Source of the DNA: Methanobacterium formicicum DSM 3637
GTDB lineage: Archaea; Methanobacteriota; Methanobacteria; Methanobacteriales; Methanobacteriaceae
Assembly: GCF_000302455.1 (NCBI RefSeq)
Contig: NZ_AMPO01000003.1
Span: 186,001 to 250,000, forward strand
Length of the DNA stretch: 64,000 nt
Direction: 5' to 3'
Positions 50,608-60,414 of the stretch are shown here, piece by piece; within the stretch, counting starts at the first letter, position 1, and every line of letters starts with the position of its first letter. Below the pieces are notes generated by a model, which made no database searches, had not been told where the DNA came from, and saw only the letters and a list, made by a program, of their open reading frames with translations. The translations under genes were made by a program, and so were the position numbers.

Positions 50608-51135
50608 ATGGATCAGTACGATTTCATGGATCATAAAATACAAATTAGTGGTTTTGAAGCTGAAATAAATGATACCCATCAAATAATGAAGTTTATAAAA
50701 GATATAAGTGGAGAATGTAGCAGTGGCAGATGTATCATCCAATTATTACATGCCAGGGCAATAGCCGGTGAAAAACACATCTTGCAGGCAACATTGCAGG
50801 CCATTAAATCATTTGAAATGAATAATAACACGGCAAAAGATTTAGGATTGGAAATATGCCTTAGGGCTTCGTCCCAGAGGCAAATATCCAGAGCTCTTAA
50901 AATTTTAGGCATAGCAAACGGTAAGATGGATATCTGTATGGTGGCGGTGGATTGTGATGAAGATATCCGAAAAAAGGTGGGTAATGCTCTGGGCAAACGA
51001 AATGATAAAGTACTCCAGGCTGATGTAAGTACACTGCAAGAGGTGTATGAAATCTCTCCTCAAGAAATAACAAGTGCAGGAAACATTGAAAGGGTTATGG
51101 TGGAAAGAACAGCTCTTTTAAATCTAGAAATTTAA
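50608..51135 (+). CDS. cgi121: KEOPS complex subunit Cgi121
   Basis: 175-residue protein of the Cgi121 family, the subunit that binds the tRNA 3' end in the complex that adds threonylcarbamoyl to A37. Seen: the conserved early-middle segment CIIQLLHARAIAGEKHILQATLQAIKSFE (in part LLHARAIAGEKHI), SLEICLRASSQRQISRALKILGI (here LEICLRASSQRQI), and the closing MVERTALLNLE. These words match archaeal Cgi121. Other KEOPS genes are not in the window. A GGTAGTGATGTA region precedes the ATG. Confidence 0.88.
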   Translation: MDQYDFMDHKIQISGFEAEINDTHQIMKFIKDISGECSSGRCIIQLLHARAIAGEKHILQATLQAIKSFEMNNNTAKDLGLEICLRASSQRQISRALKILGIANGKMDICMVAVDCDEDIRKKVGNALGKRNDKVLQADVSTLQEVYEISPQEITSAGNIERVMVERTALLNLEI

Positions 51136-51167
51136 TTCCGGGTTATGATAGTTAAATCGTTAACAAG

Positions 51168-52139
51168 TTAAATTGTGTAGTTTACAATATCCACTATTTC
51201 CCTAAGATTTTCCTTTTTTAGGCAGTGAATATCCAAATTTTTCACCTCTAAACAAATTGCTGGTTGATTAATTCTATCATAACGTGGGCAGGTGGTGATC
51301 ATACCCCCACCATTGACTTGAAGCTTGTTTCTAAGCAAACGGGCCACAGATTTTGGTTCATCATGTGGAATTGCAATGTTTATTCCCCGTTTTTTAGGGT
51401 GCAAAGCAGATTCAATTTCTTTTTTTATAAATTCACAGGCATTGATGGTTTTAACCAGACTTTCAGGGGCCCTTTTAATTTCTTCTACTAGGCCTGCACA
51501 GGTAACTGGACTACCTTGGAGGGTTTTCAGGATGAAACTCATATCATTAACCATTCCCTGATCACTGGTGGATATAAAACCACCATTACCCACATTAACC
51601 ATTTTAGGGGAACCAGTGGAGGCCACCAGAACATGGGAATGATCACCACAGGCAAGTTTCTTCTGTGGATCACCAACTGATCCAGAAGCATCCTCCACCA
51701 GAATCACCCTGTTATCCTCACAGATATCATAAATCCCCTTAACTGGTTGTTCGGCCATGTAACCAGCAAAACTGGTAAAGAAAAGGGACTCAGGACTTTT
51801 TAGTTTCACCAGTTCATCCAGTGTCTCCAGATGGATAACCCCCATTTCAGTAGGCAAATTTACTAATTCAAGCCCATAAAACTCGCAAATCTTTTTAAAA
51901 CCACTCCAACCGCCCTGGTCTGGAATCATAACCGGTCCCTTCATGGTACTCATGGCAGCCATAATAGCAGCATTACCACTACTCAGCACCCTGGCGTGGT
52001 CATGACTTGTAGTCTTTATTATAGCCTCTTCAGCATTTTTTTTATACTCATTACCTCTGAACCGGTTTCCAAGTTCTAAGGAAGCATCGCTCATGGCGGT
52101 TCTAGCTTCCTTTGAAGGCATTTTAAAGAAAAGTTCCAT
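51168..52139 (-). CDS. PLP-dependent protein of the MJ0158/UPF0425 type
   Basis: 323-residue fold-type I PLP enzyme. Seen: LELGNRFRGNEYKKNAEEAI, HARVLSSGNAAIMAAMSTM (cofactor phosphate loop), ILVEDASGSVGDP with the PLP-binding Asp, and the likely Schiff-base lysine in ASTGSPKMVNVGNGGF. The small group of methanogen proteins like MJ0158 resembles selenocysteine synthase but has no established activity. Convergent with cgi121 after 32 bases. The reaction is unknown. Confidence 0.82.
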   Translation of the reverse strand: MELFFKMPSKEARTAMSDASLELGNRFRGNEYKKNAEEAIIKTTSHDHARVLSSGNAAIMAAMSTMKGPVMIPDQGGWSGFKKICEFYGLELVNLPTEMGVIHLETLDELVKLKSPESLFFTSFAGYMAEQPVKGIYDICEDNRVILVEDASGSVGDPQKKLACGDHSHVLVASTGSPKMVNVGNGGFISTSDQGMVNDMSFILKTLQGSPVTCAGLVEEIKRAPESLVKTINACEFIKKEIESALHPKKRGINIAIPHDEPKSVARLLRNKLQVNGGGMITTCPRYDRINQPAICLEVKNLDIHCLKKENLREIVDIVNYTI

Positions 52140-52244
52140 TTAATCACGTAGTTTTAATATTTTTGTTTATAATCATTTAGTTTCATATATGCTCCTTAGA
52201 TTATATCTTTAACTTCTTTAATCCTCATAATCATGGAAATTAAG

Positions 52245-53408
<1,164 letters not shown>

Positions 53409-53836
53409 AGTATTTGATTATCTCCTCTTTTTTAAAAGACTTTAGCCAGCAAATGAGAACTAATTATCAAAGTTATCCTGTTAAACAATAAGTAAATTGT
53501 TAAATAATCCATTATTCTGTTAAGCATACAGAAGTTGCTAAACAATTCAGTTATCTGTTAAGCAATAGGTAGTTGTTAAATAATCCATTATTCTGTTAAG
53601 CATACAGAAGTTGCTAAACAATTCAGTTATCTGTTAAGCAATAGGTAGGTTAAATAATCCATTTATCCTGTTAAGCATACTGAAGTTGTTAAACAATCAG
53701 TTATCTGTTAACCATAGATTTTTTAACAATCCATTTGTCTTGTTAAACCATAGGTAAGTTGTTAAAAAGTCAAATCTGGTGTTAATACTAACTCTGTTTG
53801 AGTGTTTAATGAAATTAACTTCCTACTTCCGAAAGA
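53409..53836. other. Gap between nreA and msrB, mostly a tandem-repeat array
   Basis: 428 bases with no gene. The repeat array at 53478-53770 (listed separately) fills most of it. The nreA promoter must lie at the left end, inside or beside the array. Confidence 0.7.
53478..53770. repeat. Minisatellite-like array, 76-bp units with 19-bp sub-repeats
   Basis: A 76-bp unit (starting TTGTTAAATAATCC) at 53497 is repeated almost exactly at 53573, with two decayed copies after 53649 and about 53718. Each unit is itself made of four roughly 19-bp sub-units around TGTTAAACAAT or TGTTAAGCAAT. No reading frame crosses it. Confidence 0.85.
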
Positions 53837-54304
53837 TCATGGAATTCGTTTAACAAGGTTGAGTGATGCTGAATTCATACAGTAACGCAGGCCAGTTGGT
53901 GCAGGGCCATCATCAAAGACATGACCAAGATGGGCATGACAACGGGCACAGAGCACCTCGGTGCGCACCATTAACAGACTCCGGTCAGTTTTGGTGGTTA
54001 TGTTTTCATCTGCCACCGGTGCCCAGAAACTGGGCCAACCTGTTCCTGAATCAAACTTGGTCTGGGAGTCAAATAGATCAGTGCCACAGCATACACACTG
54101 GTAAATACCATCCTCATGGCAATCATGATACTTACCAGTAAAAGCAAGTTCTGTTCCCTTTTTACGGGCAACATCAAACTGTTTCGGAGTTAAAATTTCC
54201 TTCCACTCTTCATCAGTCTTAACAACTCTTTCAACCAGTTTTATCCCATTCAAATTCGTAAAATAAATAGGGACAAAATCCTTTTCAGAGGTTTCTTTTT
54301 TCAT
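53837..54304 (-). CDS. msrB: Peptide-methionine (R)-S-oxide reductase
   Basis: 155-residue repair enzyme for oxidised methionine. Zinc cysteines: CVCCG at about 70-74 and CARCHAHLGHVF at about 118-129. The catalytic cysteine is in RYCMNSASL near residue 142. TKFDSGTGWPSFW is the substrate-binding signature. An N-terminal segment of about 30 residues precedes the family start. All active-site residues are present. It stands alone; the reducing partner is not in the window. Confidence 0.95.
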   Translation of the reverse strand: MKKETSEKDFVPIYFTNLNGIKLVERVVKTDEEWKEILTPKQFDVARKKGTELAFTGKYHDCHEDGIYQCVCCGTDLFDSQTKFDSGTGWPSFWAPVADENITTKTDRSLLMVRTEVLCARCHAHLGHVFDDGPAPTGLRYCMNSASLNLVKRIP

Positions 54305-54604
54305 ATTATCATCATGGATTTATACATCTCATCGATTATACCTAATTCATCCACAATATCACTGGATTAATATAAAAGTGTTTTATATTTCTATAACTTT
54401 AAAGACTTAAATTAAACGAAATTAATCAATTAATATTTATAATGAATTTATTCTATAATGAATTTATTCCGGTTTAATTGTTAAATGGACGAGAAGCGAT
54501 TATGACATCAATGAATGTTAATGAAGATGGAAATACTAATTAAATTTACTAATTGAAAAGGTTTTTTTTAAGAACACATTTTTTAAAGTCCAGAACATGG
54601 TTTT
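54305..54604. other. AT-rich divergent spacer msrB / HEAT protein
   Basis: Three hundred bases. TATAATGAATTTATTC occurs twice in tandem at about 54437-54470. No gene or hairpin stands out. Confidence 0.5.
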
Positions 54605-55444
54605 ATGAATTCTAATGAAAAAAAGAAGAAAAATCGGGAAAAAAGAGGGCAGATTTCTCCGAATGATACAGTACCCTATGCTGATTTTTCAACAGAAGAT
54701 TTAATTGAAATGTTAAGCGCAGAAAATCCTCAGGAAAGAACAATTTCTGCAGTTTTACTGGGGAATAGGAATAGTAAAATGGTAATAATGCCGCTTTGCA
54801 TTGCACTTAAAAATGAAAGATCGCTTTACTCACGGATAGCCATTTCGGAAGCATTATCTCAAATAGGAGAACCTGCTACGCCCTGTTTAATCCAGCTTTT
54901 GGGTGAAATTGGTAAAAATCAGGAAACAGAGCTTCCTCTTAAATATTTTAAGAAAAAGAGTTTTCCCCTGGTAAGGGATATGGCAGCAAGGACTCTGGTA
55001 AAAATAGGAGAACCAGCAACTCCCTATTTGATTGAGGTATTAGGAACTGGTAATAAATTTAAAGTTCAACAGGCAATTGATGCAATAGGTGCAATTTCGG
55101 CCAAAACAGGAGATAAAAGGGCATTAAATGTTTTAATTGCCCTCATGAAGCAAGTGGAAAACTTGAGTGCTGTGGAAAGTGATCGGGATCAGCTAACACT
55201 GTGGAAAATCACCAGGGCCTTAAGCGGATTTCAAAACAGCAAGGAAGCTACTTACCCCCTGATTGCAATATTAAAAAGTGATTATGAACCCCCAATAATA
55301 TGGGAAGCATTGAGGAGTCTTGGACAGATTCAAATTACAACTCCTGAGGTTTTGAGTCTAGTTGAAAGTTTCATAGATGACAAACAACCTGAAATAAGAA
55401 TTGCCGCTTTAAATGCGTTAAATCTCCTTAATAAACAAATTTGA
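54605..55444 (+). CDS. HEAT-repeat protein
   Basis: 279-residue alpha-helical repeat protein of the PBS-lyase HEAT-like type. Repeat words recur about every 31-40 residues: RTISAVLLGNRNSKMVIMPL, SRIAISEALSQIGEPATPCLIQLLG, RDMAARTLVKIGEPATPYLIEVLG (two near-identical IGEPATPxLIxxLG units) and RIAALNALNLLN at the end. The first 20 residues are Lys-rich (KKKKNREKRGQ). Such proteins are scaffolds; the partner is unknown. It starts the signalling island but is on the opposite strand to the kinase genes. Confidence 0.87.
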   Translation: MNSNEKKKKNREKRGQISPNDTVPYADFSTEDLIEMLSAENPQERTISAVLLGNRNSKMVIMPLCIALKNERSLYSRIAISEALSQIGEPATPCLIQLLGEIGKNQETELPLKYFKKKSFPLVRDMAARTLVKIGEPATPYLIEVLGTGNKFKVQQAIDAIGAISAKTGDKRALNVLIALMKQVENLSAVESDRDQLTLWKITRALSGFQNSKEATYPLIAILKSDYEPPIIWEALRSLGQIQITTPEVLSLVESFIDDKQPEIRIAALNALNLLNKQI

Positions 55445-55508
55445 TTGATCATTAAAAATTAAATTAAATTTAAAAACTTATTTTTAACAGCTTTATTTTA
55501 ACAGTTTT

Positions 55509-56162
55509 TCATTTTTTCATACCAATATAATAAAAACCATTGGATTTGTTACCATTCATAGTATCAAAAATGGTATTTTCAAAGTACAACTTTTCATAAT
55601 CTTCAGTTAACTTTAAAACATGTGGGATGGTGTGATGTCTTAAAACAGCACCTTCCGGAAGTTCAAAAACTCCATAAATTTCATATTTGTCTTTGAATTT
55701 TTGGTAACGCTGGAGGTTTCTTTCATCAGTATTCAAGAGAAAATCACTAATATAAATCAATCCATTATCCTTTAAAACTCTTGAAATTTCCGATAATAAT
55801 TCTTTTTGCTTCTCAGTTTGGATGTTACTGGTTAAAACTCCAATGAGAAGTACTGCATCAAATGAATTATCTGGAAATGGAAGATCATCTCCATTATTTT
55901 TAATGAGCTTAAAATTTGGATGTAATCTCAAACCCCGCTTTATCATCTGCTCGGAATAATCGACCCCTGTTAAGTTCTTAAAACCATTTTCATCTAGTTC
56001 ACTTAAAGTTCTACCATAACCACAACCTAAATCAAGGATATTCATTTCAGGACGGATATGTTTTTTAAATTCTTCCAGTGGAAATGGTGTAGGGAATTCC
56101 TTTTCTTCTGCAACTTCATCCCAGTATTTTTCCTGATGAGAAACCTTTTTATTAATGTTCAT
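55509..56162 (-). CDS. Class I SAM-dependent methyltransferase
   Basis: 217-residue methyltransferase of the Methyltransf_11/25 type. Seen: the SAM-binding motif I MNILDLGCGYGRTLSEL at about 40-56, post-I acid in LTGVDYSEQMI, motif II-like LPFPDNSFDAVLLIGVL, and post-II LKDNGLIYISDFLL. Substrate is unknown; similar proteins act on small molecules, quinone-like or lipid substrates. It is a separate unit from the neighbouring kinase genes. Confidence 0.87.
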   Translation of the reverse strand: MNINKKVSHQEKYWDEVAEEKEFPTPFPLEEFKKHIRPEMNILDLGCGYGRTLSELDENGFKNLTGVDYSEQMIKRGLRLHPNFKLIKNNGDDLPFPDNSFDAVLLIGVLTSNIQTEKQKELLSEISRVLKDNGLIYISDFLLNTDERNLQRYQKFKDKYEIYGVFELPEGAVLRHHTIPHVLKLTEDYEKLYFENTIFDTMNGNKSNGFYYIGMKK

Positions 56163-56306
56163 TTATTCCACCCACTTCAATTATTTCCCAGTATTTACTT
56201 AACTTATCAAGAGATTATATTCCTATTTAAAGAGGGTAATATTAGGGGATTACGATGATAAACGCAGTATTCGATTTAAAGTTAATTTTTTAGTCAGGTT
56301 ATAAAA

Positions 56307-57392
56307 TCAAAATCGTTTATTATATTGTAATTCCTTGAACTTAAGGGTGAAAGTGGTTCCATTATTGGTGTCCATTTTCATCTGACCATCTAGCTGGTTA
56401 ACCAGACTGTTTATCAGTTGAAATCCTAAAGTGTCTGCCTTTTTAAAGTCAATGTCCTGAGGGATGCCAACACCATTATCACTCGTTTTCAGGATGAATG
56501 CATCACCATCCCTTTTAAGATCCACAATTATCTCCCCTTTCAGGTCATTGGGAAATGCATGGTTAACTGAATTGGCAACGATCTCGTTAATGAGAAGTCC
56601 CAGGGGTATGGCGGTTTCTAATTCCATACTAACATCTTCAACATTAACTGTAAGCTTAACTCGTCCAGGGTCTTCAATATGTGATGTTAATAGTTCTTTG
56701 GTAAGATTCTGGATGTACTCAGAAAGTTTGATATGTGAAAAATCCTGGGAACTGTAAAGTTCTTCATGGATCAATGACATTGTTTTCACACGGTTCTGAC
56801 TGCTTTCGAAAATTTTCAGATCCCTCTCATCCTTAATGTGTGGGATCTGAAGACTCAGGAGACTGGAAATGATCTGCATGTTGTTTTTAACTCGATGATG
56901 AAGTTCACGTAGCAGGATTTCCTTCTCCTCCAGGGAGGTTTTGAATTTTTCCTCTGCGACTTTCAGGGAATTAATATCAACCATGCTAAATACTACACCC
57001 TCATACTGGTTTTCATCATTGAATAGGGGGTTTCCTAATGATTCAACCCATATGTAATGTCCTTGGACATGTTTAAACCGGTGCTGTACTCTTCCGGGTA
57101 TGTAAGAAATATTGGATTCCATGAAAGCAGAACTGACCTTGAGTTGATCATCAGGATGAACTAAATTAATAAATGTTAGAACGTTTGCACCCAGGATTTC
57201 TTCAGGCTCATAACCAAGAATAGTTTTTATGGAAGGGCTGATATATTGAAAAGTTCCTTCTGCGTCCACCTGGCCCACTACATTTAACATGTTGTCAGTA
57301 ACCAGAGTTAAAAGTTTTTCACGTTTTTTAAGTTCTTTTTCTGCCATTTTGTTCTGTAAAACAACCGAAGCGATGTTAAGGATGGTTTCCAC
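56307..57392 (-). pseudogene. PAS-HisKA_2 histidine kinase, 3' part of a frameshifted gene
   Basis: 361 residues in this frame: PAS at about 28-145, then a HisKA_2-type dimerisation segment with EILLRELHHRVKNNMQI (phosphoacceptor His at about 165) and an HATPase domain with NEIVANSVNHAF (N box) and DNGVGIPQ. The first codon used is an internal GTG: reading the same frame further upstream continues with KKGKPLNINTVETIL, which joins the upstream GAF frame if the A7 run at 57418-57424 had one more A. So this is most likely the 3' part of one GAF-PAS-kinase gene. It may be a pseudogene, a sequencing error or a slippage site. Confidence 0.8.
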
Positions 57393-57403
57393 TGTGTTGA
57401 TGT

Positions 57404-58000
57404 TTAAAGGTTTGCCCTTTTTTTGGTTATTATATTCACACTGCCGAACATCTCTCCCTTAAAAGAAAAACCCATCACATAGATTTCATCAACACCAAAT
57501 GCCCTTTCAATCATACTGTATGTTTTTGAAGGTAATTTATCTGCAGTGATATAGTGCAACCCATTATCCACCCTTTGTAACTTACCACTTGAAAGGAAAT
57601 TATTTGATTCCTGATCTAAGGTATCCCGGGGGAAGTAAAAATCGTCTATTTTAACCCCTGTTAATTTTTCAGCAAGATCAACCATTCTGGGGGTAATCCC
57701 CACCAGGTCTCGAACTTTAAAACTATCAGAATCGTCATCATAGGTAGAAATAATGATGTAAGCATCTGTTATTACTTCTTGAAGTTTTTCCAGTACAAAA
57801 TCATATATATCTGATTCGGTAGGTAGACTCAACAGATCCATTACCAGGGGGGATAAAAATTTCAAAGCATCCTGAAAAGGTTTGTTCTCAGGTTTCATCA
57901 AATTAAAATCAGCCATATGACTTTCTAATTCAGAATACAAATTCCTATATTTCTTTATTTCATTAATTAACTGTTCTTTAGATTTTTTTTCATCATTCAT
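57404..58000 (-). pseudogene. GAF domain, 5' part of the frameshifted histidine kinase gene
   Basis: 198 residues from an ATG: a coiled N-terminus (KKSKEQLINEIKKYRNLYSEL), then a GAF domain at about 55-195 (LLSLPTESDIYDFVLEKLQEV, then YVMGFSFKGEMFGSVNIITKK). The frame ends after ITKKRANL at a TAA 12 bases before the next frame begins. Shifting by one base in the A7 run continues smoothly into the PAS-kinase frame. Both parts are otherwise intact, so the shift is recent, an assembly error, or programmed. Confidence 0.8.
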
Positions 58001-58323
58001 GATGATCAGTCTAATTGATGAGGTCTAATTGATGAGTTAATCAAAATCTATAGTTAATTTATATTCTATGGATATTATAACTATCGCGCCTCTTAAAAAA
58101 AACGGTTATCAAGGGTATTATGTGAAATAGATTTATAAAATCAATGTAATGAAGATAAATCTGATGAAATGAGGAATTTCCGGAATAGGAGTAAATTCTT
58201 AGAAGGATAGAAGTAAATTAATGGAATGGGAGTAAATTCAGTGGAATGAAGGTAAATCCAATATAATGGGGATAATTTCTGTTAAAATTTTTTTAAAAAT
58301 ATTAGAGAATCGATTAATTTACA
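58001..58323. other. Repeat-rich gap between the kinase and the PII-fusion genes
   Basis: 323 bases with no gene. The left end has a duplicated TCTAATTGATGAG (58012 and 58026) just upstream of the GAF start. The right half is a 20-bp repeat array (listed separately). Confidence 0.6.
58182..58280. repeat. About five imperfect 20-bp tandem units
   Basis: Units of the type GGAATGGGAGTAAATTCA start at about 58182, 58205, 58223, 58243 and 58263, in the spacer downstream of the PII-fusion gene. Confidence 0.7.
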
Positions 58324-59364
58324 TTAATCGACGGCATTTTCCCCTCTTTCACTTGTACTAATTCGTATAACGTCTTCTACTGGAGATATGAATAGTTTTT
58401 CACTTATATCTTCGTTTTTAATAGCTTCAAGAGCCTGAATAACATATTCAATTTCTTCCTTTTTGATGACCATCATCATCTCTATTTTTGGAGGCAATTC
58501 CAGAGCATAACTACTGCAGCGGTATGTTTCCATTTTTTCAGTACCATAATTCTGATATTTAATATCTATGATAGTTATATTGGAAAATCCAAATTTTGCA
58601 AGGGAATTTTTTACATTATCCAGTTCAATAGGGTGGAAAAAAAATCTTAATTTGTAAAATTCTGAGTTAAATGAGGATGAAGGTTCCGGATCAGTGGATT
58701 CTTCGTATGCTTCATAGATTTCTTTAGATTCACCCATTTCTTCTGTTTCGTAGGTTTCTTCAGATTCATATGTTCCTTCGGTTTCGTATATTTCTGTGGT
58801 TTCTTCGGATTCTGTGGTTTTTTGAACGGCGTCTGCTTCCTGGTTTTTTATTGCACTGCTTTTGAGGGATGATTTTTCTCTTTCATATTTATCTATTAGT
58901 TTCAATAACATTTTCAGGCCGTCGTTTATCCCAATTCCATCCTGTGCAATGGTGGGAATACTCAGGACTCCTTCAACGTGGGTATCCATTTCAAATTCAC
59001 TAAAATCATCTCTATTTGCAAATAAAACATGGGGTATGTTTTCACTGGCAATTAAATTAATTATCTCCAGGTCTGTTTCAAAAATACCAATACTGGTCTC
59101 TATAAAAACAATCACTCCATCCACTTCTTCAGATAATACCTGTTTTATGGACATGAATTCAGGATAGCCCGGTGGATTGAATAAATAATTTTTCCCACCA
59201 TCAATGAGTATCCTCCGATAATTGATAATTGATAATTCGATATTCTTATTCGGGGGGATATTATCATTAAAATAATCTATTATAGTTTCGGAATTGTCCT
59301 TAGTAGAATTATAATTGCATAAAATAACGATTTTTTTATCATTACTATGGGTTTCATTTTCCAA
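58324..59364 (-). CDS. Degenerate GTPase-like domain fused to a PII signal domain
   Basis: 346 residues in three parts. Residues 10-160 align by eye with the adjacent small GTPase (VDGVIVFIETSIGI versus MDGAIIVIDNTQGI; IPHVLFANRDDFS versus VPYIIFANKQDLS), but the P-loop has decayed to CNYNSTKDNSE. Residues 165-235 are a Glu/Thr/Tyr-rich linker with ETEGTYESEETYETEE repeats. Residues 236-346 are a PII/GlnK-like domain: KLRFFFHPIELDNVKNSL, a T-loop region ending METYRCSSYALELPPKIE, and KLFISPVEDVIRISTSERG. The start is a TTG with AAGGTGAT 5 bases upstream. The PII part probably senses ATP/ADP or 2-oxoglutarate, although the GDGK of the B-loop is missing. The role is unknown. Confidence 0.85.
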   Translation of the reverse strand: MENETHSNDKKIVILCNYNSTKDNSETIIDYFNDNIPPNKNIELSIINYRRILIDGGKNYLFNPPGYPEFMSIKQVLSEEVDGVIVFIETSIGIFETDLEIINLIASENIPHVLFANRDDFSEFEMDTHVEGVLSIPTIAQDGIGINDGLKMLLKLIDKYEREKSSLKSSAIKNQEADAVQKTTESEETTEIYETEGTYESEETYETEEMGESKEIYEAYEESTDPEPSSSFNSEFYKLRFFFHPIELDNVKNSLAKFGFSNITIIDIKYQNYGTEKMETYRCSSYALELPPKIEMMMVIKKEEIEYVIQALEAIKNEDISEKLFISPVEDVIRISTSERGENAVD

Positions 59365-59553
59365 TGCTAATCACCTTAATTTGGATTAACTATTATTTTA
59401 AACATTTTTTTAAAGATATATTTAATTTTGTGAGGATAATAAATTTTTAATTGGTTATTCAACCTTATTTTAATTGATGTTTGAGTTAACATCGGTTAAA
59501 CATCTAAAATGTTTAATTATAAAATTGAAAATAAATATAAAAATGTAAAAACA

Positions 59554-60024
59554 TCAACAGCTAACTGCTGTGATCTTGCTGATGTATTCTGGTTCCATTA
59601 ATTCTAATAATATGTTCAGACCTTCCGAAATCCCTTTACCTGAAATCGCCTGGGTTGGTATTATAATAGCATCTGGATACTGAGTATAGATGGGAATATC
59701 GCTTAAATCTTGTTTATTGGCAAATATGATATAAGGAACACCCCTTTCTTCCACAAAATCAATCATTTCTTCACAGTTGGGAGTAATCCCCTGAGTATTA
59801 TCGATTACTATGATTGCCCCGTCCATGTTTTTGGATAATATTTCTTTCATAAACTTGAATCTCTCTGCACTAGATGGGCTGAATATTTGAAGCTTTTTAG
59901 TGTTTATTGTGGTTTTTCCATAGCTTGCAGCTTCAGTTTCTATCAAAGTATTGCATACATGTTTCAGAGCAGTCCTTTTACCAGAATCAGAATCTCCCAA
60001 TACTAAAATTTTTTTAGTTTCCAT
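59554..60024 (-). CDS. Small Ras-like GTPase (SRPRB/MglA-like), partner of the PII fusion
   Basis: 156 residues. P-loop ILVLGDSDSGKRTAL at about 6-20, G4 motif FANKQDLSD with NKQD at about 103-106, and a G5-like TQAISGKGISEGL. The G3 motif that should read DxxG is replaced by FSPSSAERFKFM, so hydrolysis may be altered. It lies upstream of the PII-fusion gene by 190 bases on the same strand and is its paralogue through the first 150 residues. I start it at the ATG at 60024; an in-frame ATG at 60042 adds six residues. A hairpin lies just upstream of the start. Confidence 0.83.
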   Translation of the reverse strand: METKKILVLGDSDSGKRTALKHVCNTLIETEAASYGKTTINTKKLQIFSPSSAERFKFMKEILSKNMDGAIIVIDNTQGITPNCEEMIDFVEERGVPYIIFANKQDLSDIPIYTQYPDAIIIPTQAISGKGISEGLNILLELMEPEYISKITAVSC

Positions 60025-60051
60025 AATATCACTTACCAACATTCACCAGAT

Positions 60052-60071
60052 GTAGGAATACGGAATCCTAC
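60052..60071 (-). promoter_or_regulatory. Hairpin in the 5' leader of the GTPase gene
   Basis: GTAGGA and TCCTAC are separated by 8 bases, 28 bases before the start codon at 60024. It could hide or expose the ribosome binding site, but this is only suggested by position. Confidence 0.35.
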
Positions 60072-60378
60072 TTCCGATCATAAGTTTGGATTTTTTTACT
60101 TATAAACTTATCCAAAACATTCATTCAAAATTTTCAGAAAAAATTCACAATATGACCAATGAAATAGTTGTATTCCTTGAAATTTTCAAGTAGTGCAGGT
60201 TTTATGATATTTTTTTGGGATTTAAGGAATTATAATAATGTCCTGAACTACTGTAGTGTAACCAGTGTTGAAGGTTATGTTACTATTGGATGGGGCTGAT
60301 AGTTACTATTGGATCTGAGTGAAATTTTTAGTTATCTAGGGATAAATAGAAAATAAAAAAAGTTAGAAAGGATTTTAA

Positions 60379-60406
60379 AAGGGTATATTCAGTAATATCC
60401 TTTTTT
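60379..60406. terminator. Candidate terminator between guaA(b) and the GTPase gene
   Basis: GGGTATATT and AATATCC form an imperfect stem around CAGT, with TTTTTT on the right and AAAA on the left (T run on the minus strand). It would end guaA(b) transcription on the minus strand. Confidence 0.4.
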
Positions 60407-60414
60407 CAATGGAT

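Larger units (their letters stand above)
60025..60414. other. Gap upstream of the GTPase gene
   Basis: 390 bases. Holds the GTAGGA/TCCTAC hairpin at 60052-60071, a duplicated AGTTACTATTGGAT at about 60280-60316, and the guaA(b) terminator at its right end. No gene is seen. Confidence 0.55.

Noticed and set aside
53478..53770. CRISPR-like array
   Set aside because: Units are directly adjacent with no unique spacers, the sub-units are about 19 bp, and no cas gene is present.
57997..58045. C/D box small RNA suggested by ATGATGA and CTGA-like words
   Set aside because: The words are explained by a short TCTAATTGATGAG duplication at the gene start, and no terminal stem pairs around them.
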